Origin: Pontimonas sp964350865
Lineage (GTDB): Bacteria; Actinomycetota; Actinomycetes; Actinomycetales; Microbacteriaceae
DNA length: 15,073 nucleotides
Direction: 5' to 3'
NCBI GenBank assembly: GCA_964350865.1
Contig: CAYGLJ010000027.1
Location: 1-15,073 of the forward strand
A program made the position numbers and the translations under genes. The notes below the pieces were generated by a model that was given only the letters and a program-made list of their open reading frames with translations, was not told the origin of the DNA and did not search any database. This document shows positions 1 through 6,954 of the stretch, piece by piece; positions within the stretch are counted from its first letter, which is position 1; the number at the start of each line of letters is the position of its first letter.

Positions 1-1
1 C

Positions 2-805
2 ATGGCCAAGCACACCAGAACTGTTGATCAAAAAATCACCCGCCTCCGGACATATAACGTCGTCGCAGGGTCGCTCCACCTGCTTCAGGCCGTAGGACTC
101 GGGTATGTGCTGTTTCTCCTGGAGGACCAGGTGACCTATGCGGTGACTGCGGACTATTTGGCGGGCCCTCCCGGTGTTCCACTCCCGCCCGAGCGAGTAG
201 AGCTTTTTGACATCAACGTCGGGTTTGGCGTCGTCGCGTTCCTGGCAATGTCTGCGTTCTTTCACTACTTGATCTCGTCACCCCTGTTCTTCAAGCGCTA
301 CGCTGCGGGGCTGAAGCTCAACCGCAACTATTTCCGCTGGACTGAGTATTCATTGAGCTCGTCCGTGATGATTTGGTTGGTTGCCCAGATCACCGGAATA
401 ACCGATATCGCGGCACTATTCTCGATTTTTGCGGTCAACGCGTCCATGATCATGTTTGGGGCAATCCAAGAGAAGTATGAACAGCCGGGCTCCGGCGGCT
501 TCCTGCCCTTTGTCTTTGGATCGATGACTGGGGTGGTGCCCTGGATTGTGATCCTGATTTACTTCCTGGCGCCAGGCTCCACTTCGGGGGTGGAGGCACC
601 CGACTTTGTCCTTGGCATCATCATTTCTCTCTTCCTCTTCTTCAACACCTTCGCGGTGAACCAGGCCCTGCAGTATCACCGGGTGGGCGGATGGAAGGAT
701 TACCTCCGCGGTGAGCGGATGTACATCACACTGAGCCTTATTGCGAAGACTGCGCTTGCCTACCAGGTGTTTTCCGGAGCGATCATCCCCGCCCTCACCG
801 ACTAG
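2..805 (+). CDS. Heliorhodopsin (retinal-binding 7-TM photoreceptor)
   Basis: A 267-residue seven-helix membrane protein of the heliorhodopsin family. These are retinal proteins with an inverted membrane orientation (N-terminus inside) relative to type 1 rhodopsins; they show slow photocycles and no firmly established pumping function. Seen here: the retinal Schiff-base lysine is K249 in SLIAKTALAY, and the counterion glutamate is E115 in FRWTEYSLSSS. H26 (SLHLLQ) and H88 (FFHYL) match the two internal histidines of the actinobacterial type protein 48C12 (H23 and H80 there, from memory), and S245 matches its S237. The conserved blocks NASMIMFG, EKYEQP, APGSTS, FLFFN and YLRGER are all present. 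The loop after helix 1 seems a few residues longer than in 48C12. The ATG at base 2 fits the family N-terminus, so the gene is probably complete, but its promoter and RBS lie outside the window. DUF1684 follows after 4 bases. No retinal or carotenoid gene is in view, so retinal must come from elsewhere. The family call is very secure; the physiological role is unknown. Confidence 0.96.
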   Translation: MAKHTRTVDQKITRLRTYNVVAGSLHLLQAVGLGYVLFLLEDQVTYAVTADYLAGPPGVPLPPERVELFDINVGFGVVAFLAMSAFFHYLISSPLFFKRYAAGLKLNRNYFRWTEYSLSSSVMIWLVAQITGITDIAALFSIFAVNASMIMFGAIQEKYEQPGSGGFLPFVFGSMTGVVPWIVILIYFLAPGSTSGVEAPDFVLGIIISLFLFFNTFAVNQALQYHRVGGWKDYLRGERMYITLSLIAKTALAYQVFSGAIIPALTD

Positions 806-809
806 CTCC

Positions 810-1622
810 ATGACTGAAGCAGAAGACAAGCTCGCGACATTTCGGGAGCGCCGCAATCTCGCAGCAATTCAGCCCGAAGGCCCACTGGCTCTGACCAACA
901 CCCAGTGGGTGGATATGGAACAGACCATCTGGGGAGTGCCGGGAACCTGGGCGCCGCGGGGTGATGGCGGTTCAGGTCTTCTGCTCACTGCTCAGACCTC
1001 AGATGGCATCGTCGTGGACGGTGTTGTTGCAGATGGCTCTGTGGTCGTCCGGGGAAAAGACGACGAGTCTCCCTCCACCATCGTGTTCAGCGACACTGTG
1101 AGCGGCCATGTCATTGCCGCTGACGGTGCTTACGCGTTGCGTGTCTGGGATTCCCAATCGGAGGGCATTCGAAACTTTGGTCAGGTGGACGCTTTCCCGT
1201 ACGCACCGGAGTGGGTGATTACGGGCTCCTGGACGGAGATTCCTGGCGGCAAGAGTGTCGGGTTTGAGCACTTGAAGGACGAGGGTGTTGCAAGGGACGA
1301 GGTAGTTCCTGGCGAAATCACGTTCACTCACGACGGTGTCGAGTACAACATTGCTGCGTTCAAGGCGGGGAGAGCGCTCCAATTGGTGTTCTCTGATGCC
1401 ACCAACGGTGACTCGACCTACAGCGTTGGCCGGTTTTTGTTTCTTGCCCCTAACCCCGATGGATCCATCACTCTGGATTTCAACTACGCGATCTTGCCAC
1501 CGTGTGCTTTTTCCTATGCGTTCAATTGCCCGCTCCCGCCGGCGCAAAACAGGTTCCCCTTTGCTATCGAAGCGGGAGAGAAGAACGTGCTCCAGAAGGA
1601 CGGCTCTCTGCTCCACGGCTGA
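810..1622 (+). CDS. DUF1684 family protein, function unknown
   Basis: A 270-residue soluble protein without signal peptide or membrane helix. It matches the DUF1684 family in its C-terminal half: FSDATNGDSTYSVGRF (about 194–209), then LDFNYAILPPCAF (222–234), then NCPLPPAQNRFPFAIEAGE (239–257). The family pattern is an F-D-TN-G-TY-GR-F run followed by DFN, PPC, CPLPP, N and AGE. C232 and C240 sit in the conserved PPC and CPLPP blocks. The N-terminal part (FRERRN, then WGVPGTWAPRGDG) is also family-like. The biochemical function of DUF1684 is not known to me. The ATG at 810 is chosen because it lies 4 bases after the heliorhodopsin stop; an earlier in-frame ATG at 741 would force a long overlap with the photoreceptor and an unfamilylike extension. 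No good Shine-Dalgarno precedes 810, which suggests translational coupling to the rhodopsin. The pairing makes it a candidate partner of the photoreceptor, but that is inference from position only. Confidence 0.85.
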   Translation: MTEAEDKLATFRERRNLAAIQPEGPLALTNTQWVDMEQTIWGVPGTWAPRGDGGSGLLLTAQTSDGIVVDGVVADGSVVVRGKDDESPSTIVFSDTVSGHVIAADGAYALRVWDSQSEGIRNFGQVDAFPYAPEWVITGSWTEIPGGKSVGFEHLKDEGVARDEVVPGEITFTHDGVEYNIAAFKAGRALQLVFSDATNGDSTYSVGRFLFLAPNPDGSITLDFNYAILPPCAFSYAFNCPLPPAQNRFPFAIEAGEKNVLQKDGSLLHG

Positions 1623-1631
1623 GTCACACAC

Positions 1632-1661
1632 TTGTAATTCTTAGGGTTCATAGCGCATACT
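1632..1661 (+). promoter_or_regulatory. Possible promoter for the DUF3145 gene
   Basis: TTGTAA (1632–1637) and CATACT (1656–1661) are 18 bases apart and resemble -35 and -10 boxes. Transcription would start around 1667–1669, at the foot of the hairpin at 1666–1683, giving a leader of about 80 bases. Both boxes are imperfect, so this is a weak call. The alternative is read-through from the heliorhodopsin operon. Confidence 0.27.
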
Positions 1662-1665
1662 GGGA

Positions 1666-1683
1666 GCCGGTCTGAAGACCGGC
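1666..1683 (+). other. Hairpin with 7-bp GC-rich stem
   Basis: GCCGGTC, loop TGAA, then GACCGGC: a perfect 7-bp stem with a 4-base loop, 43 bases after the DUF1684 stop. No T-run follows, so it is not a textbook intrinsic terminator. It may be a weak terminator or 3' end stabiliser for the heliorhodopsin–DUF1684 message, or a structure at the 5' end of the DUF3145 message if the promoter at 1632–1661 is real. Confidence 0.5.
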
Positions 1684-1698
1684 AGTCAACTACTCGGG

Positions 1699-1738
1699 TT
1701 ATTCCGCGGTCGATGGGGAAGTCGAACCAACGGAATAA
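1699..1738 (+). promoter_or_regulatory. Leader stem-loop reaching the DUF3145 RBS
   Basis: TTATTCCG (1699–1706) pairs perfectly with CGGAATAA (1731–1738). Inside it, GGTCGA (1708–1713) pairs with TCGAACC (1722–1728) with one bulged A, leaving a purine loop GGGGAA (1715–1720), possibly closed by a T·G pair. The 3' arm includes the first two bases of the AAGGAG ribosome-binding site (1737–1742), so folding could limit ribosome access to the DUF3145 start. I do not recognise it as a named riboswitch class. The pairing is read directly; a regulatory role is inference. Confidence 0.5.
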
Positions 1739-1742
1739 GGAG
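1737..1742 (+). promoter_or_regulatory. Ribosome-binding site of the DUF3145 gene
   Basis: AAGGAG lies 6 bases before the ATG at 1749 and fixes that start. Its first two bases are in the 3' arm of the stem-loop at 1699–1738. Confidence 0.8.
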
Positions 1743-1748
1743 TAGACG

Positions 1749-2252
1749 ATGACAACCACCCGTGCTCGCGGGGTGCTTTTTGTGCACTCATCGCCGCGAG
1801 CTCTCTGCCCCCATTTGGAGTGGGCTATTGGTAGTGCGCTCGGTTATCCGGTCAATTGCCGGTGGGAAGACCAACCAGTCCTGCCGGGAACACTTCGAGC
1901 AGAAATGGAATGGATGGGACCGGTCGGCTCGGGCGCCGCCATCGCTAGCGCACTGCGCGGCTGGGAACACCTGCGCTACGAGGTGACCGAGGAGCCCACC
2001 TCGGAGTCTGACGGTGGTCGCTGGATGCACACACCAGATCTCGGTGTGTTCTTCGCACAGACGGACACCGCTGGGAACGTTGTGGTTCCCGAGGATCGCA
2101 TTCGTTATGCGCTGGAGGTGGCTCAGGGGAACGCTGATGAAATATCGCGTGAACTTCGAGTTGCGCTCGGTAGTGCCTGGGACGACGAACTTGAAGCGTT
2201 TCGCCACGCTGGTGACGCACGCTCCGTGGTGTGGCTCCACCGCGTTGGCTAG
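1749..2252 (+). CDS. DUF3145 family protein, function unknown
   Basis: A 167-residue soluble protein of the actinobacterial DUF3145 family. Recognisable features are the N-terminal RGVLFVHSSPRALCPHLEWA (about 7–26), the segment WMGPVGSGAAIASALRGW (55–72) and the tryptophan/histidine-rich end SVVWLHRVG. The family's function is unknown; the protein is acidic with no signal peptide or membrane helix. The start is fixed by AAGGAG 6 bases upstream. From memory, homologues in other actinobacteria often sit next to fabF. Here the gene lies on the opposite strand, separated from fabF by the TetR–MMPL–YhgE module, so that module may have been inserted into an older fabF–DUF3145 neighbourhood (inference). 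Its stop overlaps that of the convergent YhgE/Pip gene by 4 bases, leaving no room for a terminator between them. Confidence 0.88.
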   Translation: MTTTRARGVLFVHSSPRALCPHLEWAIGSALGYPVNCRWEDQPVLPGTLRAEMEWMGPVGSGAAIASALRGWEHLRYEVTEEPTSESDGGRWMHTPDLGVFFAQTDTAGNVVVPEDRIRYALEVAQGNADEISRELRVALGSAWDDELEAFRHAGDARSVVWLHRVG

Positions 2253-4072
2253 GCAGCCAATCGAACCTCGGTCCGCGTGGCTTGACTCCTCTTCGCGCGA
2301 AGGATGAGAGCCGAAAGGATGAAGGACACCGTAGCCAGAATCGTCAGAGACACCAGTGCGCTGATGACCCTCGATAAATCCCCACCAGCGAGTGACGCGA
2401 TGAGGGCATCTGTGGTCCAGCCCAGAGGCGTTGCCCCCGAGAAAGCCTGGTAGAAGCTCGGCAGAATCTCAATGGGGATGACGCTGCCCAGGCTCACAAT
2501 CTGAAGCACCAGAGCCGACAATGACAGGGGTGCCAACCAGCGAGGATTCCAGGCCCACACGGCGAAGTGCACCGATGCCAGCGCCAGCGAGCTCAGCACA
2601 ATGATCGGGGCGGTAAAGCCCAAATCAGTCCACGAGACACCACCGAGAGTGTGCAGCAGCGTGAGGACGATGGCGCTCCATGTTCCCACCATCACCAGGG
2701 TCGGACGGGTGGCTCGCACCATCAAAGCTTGAGTCCGCGCGGTGCTCCCGAGAATTCGGGAGGAATAGCTTGGGACAGTGAGGAAGTAGATCAGAGCAAC
2801 CAGCCACATTCCCACCGGCACGAGGGCGCTAGATAGTGTCTCCTGGAACCCAATGCTGTCGGACACGTTGCTGCCATCGAAGACCACCGGGTTGTTCATG
2901 ACATCCAATGCCTCGTCAGTGGGCATTGTTCCGGCGCCCTCACGCAAATCCGCGGCGCCTTCGGCAACCCCATCGGCGAATTCTCGCGCACCGTCAGCCA
3001 GCTCCACCATTCCCTCATCGAGATCACCCGTCCCCTCGGCGAGGTCGACCAGTCCTTCGCGGATGTCGCGGGATCCGCTGGCCAACTCCTGGCCTGCATC
3101 ATCGAGAGCGTCAGCACCCTTGTCGAGTTTGATAATTCCGTTCTTCACTCCGGTGAGTGCGGTGGAGGTTTGTGAGGACAGAGTGCCGCCTCCAGTCGCG
3201 GCAGTGGCCAGACCGTCAATCAGCGCGTTTAGTGTGGCCTCAGCAGGATTACCCGTCAATGCTCCCGACGACTTCACTCCAGATAGCCCTGCAGACAAAG
3301 TTGAAATTCCGTCCGCGTAGGTCTTCACCCCTGCAGAGAGATCGTCAAGACCGGAGGTGCCTGCGCTCAGGGCATCCAGCCCGTCAGACAGCGACGTCAC
3401 ACCGTCGCTGAAGGTGCCAAGTCCGTCATCAAACTCTGTGTACCCCGAGGCCAGATCTTCGACGCCGTCGTTGAGCTCCGTGACACCCTCCGACACTTCC
3501 TCCACGCCACCGGCCAAGGTGTCAGCCCCGTCGGCAATGTCATCGAAACCGTCGGCTATTTCAACGATTGCGGTGAAGAGGCCCTCCATGATGCTGGAAC
3601 CGAATTCGTCACTCACGCCAGACGCTAATGCGCTACCGATTTGATCGGAGAGGAGACCAGCGATGTAGCTGCGGGATGAGTCGGTGATAATCGTGAAAAC
3701 AGCCGACTCTGGGTTATCCGAGTCAAGGGTTGTAACGGCGTAGGAAAAGTCCTCAGGAATCTCGACAATCGCGTAGACATCGCCTGCTGCGAGAAGCTCA
3801 CGTGCCTGCTCAGAACCGGTCACGAGCCAGTCCACAGCGAAGTCCTCTGAGGTGACCAGCTCTGTGACCAGGGGTTTGCTCGCAAAGATAATGGTCTCTT
3901 CGCCGTCATCATCGGTTTCACGGATAAGTTCGTCGTTATTGACCAGCGCTACCGGGACTCGCTCCAAGGCTGAATCGCCGGCAGACATTGCGCCGAGAAG
4001 CCCACCCACAATAATCAGGGGGGTGAGGACACCCGCAATGATCCAGGTACTCCACTGTGATGTGGTTCTCAT
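2249..4072 (-). CDS. YhgE/Pip family membrane protein (ABC-2-type permease-like)
   Basis: A 607-residue membrane protein of the YhgE/Pip (phage infection protein) family. In order: one N-terminal membrane helix (about 10–30); an extracytoplasmic domain with the family-typical VPVALVNNDE (39–48); a long low-complexity stretch of seven-residue repeats with a glycine about every seventh position (182–262, again 333–368; units like D-G-x-x-x-L-x); then about five C-terminal helices (about 415–435, 458–478, 486–508, 515–535, 570–592) resembling an ABC-2 permease. The family is linked to export or envelope functions, and a member in lactococci acts as a phage receptor. The ATG at 4072 is chosen because it overlaps the MMPL stop (ATGA) and begins directly before the signal-anchor helix; a longer reading from 4213 adds 47 Cys/Arg-rich residues unlike the family. 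The SD is weak (GGTGG), suggesting coupling to the MMPL gene. No separate ATPase gene accompanies it. Confidence 0.88.
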   Translation of the reverse strand: MRTTSQWSTWIIAGVLTPLIIVGGLLGAMSAGDSALERVPVALVNNDELIRETDDDGEETIIFASKPLVTELVTSEDFAVDWLVTGSEQARELLAAGDVYAIVEIPEDFSYAVTTLDSDNPESAVFTIITDSSRSYIAGLLSDQIGSALASGVSDEFGSSIMEGLFTAIVEIADGFDDIADGADTLAGGVEEVSEGVTELNDGVEDLASGYTEFDDGLGTFSDGVTSLSDGLDALSAGTSGLDDLSAGVKTYADGISTLSAGLSGVKSSGALTGNPAEATLNALIDGLATAATGGGTLSSQTSTALTGVKNGIIKLDKGADALDDAGQELASGSRDIREGLVDLAEGTGDLDEGMVELADGAREFADGVAEGAADLREGAGTMPTDEALDVMNNPVVFDGSNVSDSIGFQETLSSALVPVGMWLVALIYFLTVPSYSSRILGSTARTQALMVRATRPTLVMVGTWSAIVLTLLHTLGGVSWTDLGFTAPIIVLSSLALASVHFAVWAWNPRWLAPLSLSALVLQIVSLGSVIPIEILPSFYQAFSGATPLGWTTDALIASLAGGDLSRVISALVSLTILATVSFILSALILRAKRSQATRTEVRLAA

Positions 4073-6954
4073 GAGCCCACCACCGTGAGTGCTGGTGATA
4101 CGTCGACAACCAGTGTGGCGACACTGGTTGGAGCAAGAGCCCGGGCAGGAGGCAAGCTGAAGACTGCCACAGTCTGTTCGCGGGATGCCAGCGCATCCAC
4201 AGCGCGCCACCACAGCTCTCGGTGCCCCTCATCGGAGAGGGGATCAGCCGGGGAGACGAGGCACAGTGGAGAACCATCCGCCAGCGCTAAAGCCGCCCAT
4301 ACCAAGACTTGTTGGCCTGGGTTTAGAAGGCCCGGCAACGTCATTTCGGTAAGTGGCTGACCCGGGGCTAATTCCTCACTGAGGGAATTGAGAGTTGCCA
4401 GGGTTGCTCTCATGAGGCGTCGATGCTCCGAAGCGGAAAGTTTCCCTCTTGAGGATGACCATTCCATTCTTTCGCGCAATGCTTCGCCCAGTGGTGTGAG
4501 GGCGTCGGCATCCTGGGGGCTCCAGATCGACGCCGTCGCTCGAGCGCTTCGACTTTCACTGGGAAGGGGATGCCCGGCCACGTGGAGTGAACCGGAAATC
4601 TGAGGCAGAGCTCCCGCCAGTGTTGCGGCAAGGACCCGCGCCAGATGAGGCTCTGCGACAACATCGATCCGGTGACCTGGCTGCCACTCCAGCGTAAGAG
4701 GCTGGCTGTGGCGCTCCCCCTCGCCCACCACGAGGTAATGGGCGTGAACGATGGAGGATGAATATTCCTGAGCCCAAGCGCTGTCGCGGATATGCTCACC
4801 CAGCTTTTCACCCTCGACATCTGCATGCGGAATGGTGCGCTGCAGGAGGCGGGGGAAGGACCAGGCACGCTCTTTGAACAGGGCCATCAGTGCGGGGACC
4901 AAGGTCATGCGAACGACAAAAGCGTCGAGGGCAATACCTACTGCGAGCCCGAGAGCAATGGGCTTGATGGTGTTGCTCCCGGCTGGCACGAAAGCGATGA
5001 AGACAAAGAACATAATCAGCGCAGCGGAGGTGACCACTCGCGCTGCTGAGGAGTATCCCTCCTCAATGGCATAGCGCCAATCTCCGGTGTGTACATGGCG
5101 CTCTCGCATTCCGGAGACGAGGAAGACTTCGTAGTCCATCGCGAGCCCAAACAGCACTGCCATCAGGATGATCGGCATAAAGCTCAGAATGGGGCCCGGA
5201 GTGTCGACCCCGGTAAGAGAACCGAGCCATCCCCATTGGAATACAGCGACCACGACACCAAAAGCGCCGGTTACAGAGAGGACAAAGCCGAGTGCAGCTT
5301 TGATGGGGACGACAAGTGACCGGAAAACGGCGAGCAGCAACAAGATGGACAGTCCCACAACCACGACGCCAAAGGGCAACAAAGCGTTCTGAATCCGCTG
5401 GGAGAGGTCTACCCCAATGGCGGTGAAGCCTGTCACCGCTATAGGCGTCCCGAGCGAATCCTCCCATTCGGGGATTCGATCTCTCAGGTTGGCAACGAGA
5501 TCTTTGGTCTCTTTCGAGTCCGGCGCGTACTGCGGGATCACCTGGATGATGCCGGTGTCGAGTCCGGGGGAGGGGAAGCCCTCGCTGACGAACTCAATAC
5601 CCGGGACGAGGGCAACATCATCGCGAAGGGTCTCGAGGTCATCCAAGATGTCTTCACTGCCCGTGATATCCACGGAAATCAGAAGCGCACCGTTATATCC
5701 GGGCCCAAAACCGTCACTGATGTGGTCAAACGCTTTGCGTTGGGTGGAATCAATCGGTTCCTGGCCACCTCCGGGAAGGTTCAAATCTAGTGTGAGCGCG
5801 GGAAGGGCCAGTGTTCCCAATCCGACGATCGAGACGAGGCTGACGAGAAGTGGCCGCTTCATGACCATACGGACCCATCGTCGACCGGCGCTCGGTCGCT
5901 CGGCTCCTGCCAACGCAAGTTTTGCTGCACCCGAGTTGGGCTTGGGTCGAAGTTTCTCGCCCATGATTCCCATGAGAGCGGGAAGCAGAGTAATGGCCGC
6001 CACGATGGCGATGGCGACAGCGGCTGCCGCGGACGCGCCCATCACACTCAAGAACGGAATTCCCACCAGGAATAAACCGAGGAGGGCAATGATCACCGTG
6101 ATGCCTGCGAAGACAACGGCATTTCCTGCAGTTCCCACCGCTGTCGCGGCTGACTCTGCTGCATCATCGCCTCGGGCAAGTTGGTCGCGGTGCCGGGAGA
6201 GGATAAACAACGAGTAGTCAATGCCCACCGCCAGCCCGAGCATCACGGCAAGTAACGGTGCGGAGCTCGAGATGGTGACACCGAGAGCTGCAATGAGAAT
6301 TCCGCCCACCGCAATCCCCACTCCCACAATCGCGCTGGCCAAGGGCATCCACGCGGGACGGAGAGAGCGGAAGGTCACAATCAGGACCACCCCGGCAAAG
6401 ATCACTCCCAATAGTTCGTGGTACGTCAGCCCGACCACCTGGTCCTGGAAGATTGCGCCACCGTACTCGATCACGAGTCCGGCGCTTTCGGCAATCGCGC
6501 GAGTTTCGAGGAGCGCGTCAATCATGTCGTCGGTGACTTCAGGAGAGGACATCTCAAACCCGACCTGGATGAAGGCGTAGCGAGCATCATCGCTCAGTGC
6601 CTCTCCGGCAAACTCGTCAAAGGGCGTGGTGGCGTTTTCAACCCCGGCTTGGCCCTCAATCTCGCTCGCGAGCTCGTCAATAACAGCCCGGTTAGCGGGG
6701 GAATCCAGTCGTTCTCCTTCAGGAGCAACGAGAACCACCTGAGCGGAAGCGCCGGCGAATGAGGGGAAGACCGCTTCAAGGCGATTGAACGCTTCCTGCG
6801 ATTCGCTTCCAGGAATCTCGAACGCTTCCTCGGTTTGACCACCTACGGTGAGCCCGGCCCCGAGGACCACAAAAAGAGCAGCAACCCAGGCCAGGATGAC
6901 ACGACCCCAGCGACGATAGCTCGCCTTTCCGAGGCGATAGAGCAAAGTAGCCAC
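4069..6954 (-). CDS. MMPL/RND transporter with degenerate ABC-ATPase-like C-terminal domain
   Basis: A 961-residue inner-membrane exporter of the MMPL (RND) family, proton-driven and usually moving lipids or hydrophobic compounds. Residues 1–700 form the usual duplicated unit: helix 1 (about 18–38), extracytoplasmic domain (40–180), helices 2–6 (182–330), helix 7 (366–386), second outer domain (390–520), helices 8–12 (523–692). The proton-relay pairs are present as D246-Y247 (GIDYSLF) and D607-Y608 (AMDYEVF). Residues about 735–961 are extra and read like an ABC nucleotide-binding domain: LTLEWQPGHRIDVV (753–766), then GALPQISGSLHVAGHPL (781–797), a signature-like LLNPGQQVLVWAALALA (876–892) and a Walker B-like LCLVSPADPLSDEG (897–910). 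The Walker A lysine and glycines and the Walker B acid/catalytic Glu are missing, so ATP hydrolysis is unlikely. GTG start at 6954 directly follows the tetR stop, with GGAGG 11 bases upstream. The MMPL assignment is very secure; the domain homology is inference from pattern. Confidence 0.92.
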   Translation of the reverse strand: MATLLYRLGKASYRRWGRVILAWVAALFVVLGAGLTVGGQTEEAFEIPGSESQEAFNRLEAVFPSFAGASAQVVLVAPEGERLDSPANRAVIDELASEIEGQAGVENATTPFDEFAGEALSDDARYAFIQVGFEMSSPEVTDDMIDALLETRAIAESAGLVIEYGGAIFQDQVVGLTYHELLGVIFAGVVLIVTFRSLRPAWMPLASAIVGVGIAVGGILIAALGVTISSSAPLLAVMLGLAVGIDYSLFILSRHRDQLARGDDAAESAATAVGTAGNAVVFAGITVIIALLGLFLVGIPFLSVMGASAAAAVAIAIVAAITLLPALMGIMGEKLRPKPNSGAAKLALAGAERPSAGRRWVRMVMKRPLLVSLVSIVGLGTLALPALTLDLNLPGGGQEPIDSTQRKAFDHISDGFGPGYNGALLISVDITGSEDILDDLETLRDDVALVPGIEFVSEGFPSPGLDTGIIQVIPQYAPDSKETKDLVANLRDRIPEWEDSLGTPIAVTGFTAIGVDLSQRIQNALLPFGVVVVGLSILLLLAVFRSLVVPIKAALGFVLSVTGAFGVVVAVFQWGWLGSLTGVDTPGPILSFMPIILMAVLFGLAMDYEVFLVSGMRERHVHTGDWRYAIEEGYSSAARVVTSAALIMFFVFIAFVPAGSNTIKPIALGLAVGIALDAFVVRMTLVPALMALFKERAWSFPRLLQRTIPHADVEGEKLGEHIRDSAWAQEYSSSIVHAHYLVVGEGERHSQPLTLEWQPGHRIDVVAEPHLARVLAATLAGALPQISGSLHVAGHPLPSESRSARATASIWSPQDADALTPLGEALRERMEWSSSRGKLSASEHRRLMRATLATLNSLSEELAPGQPLTEMTLPGLLNPGQQVLVWAALALADGSPLCLVSPADPLSDEGHRELWWRAVDALASREQTVAVFSLPPARALAPTSVATLVVDVSPALTVVGS

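Noticed and set aside
416..856. 146-codon minus-strand frame opposite heliorhodopsin
   Set aside because: Heliorhodopsin is unmistakable on the plus strand; the antisense product is Arg/His-rich and unlike any family.
1699..1738. tRNA-like reading of the GTCGAACC segment
   Set aside because: No acceptor stem, D-arm or anticodon arm can be drawn around it; it fits a simple long hairpin instead.
2853..3644. Ser/Pro-rich plus-strand frames opposite the YhgE/Pip gene
   Set aside because: Their repetitiveness mirrors the glycine heptad repeats on the other strand.
5417..6580. Long plus-strand open frames (266 and 119 codons) opposite the MMPL gene
   Set aside because: They run antisense to a clearly recognisable transporter, are Ser/Arg/Pro-rich without family features, and have no supporting start signals; they arise from codon bias.
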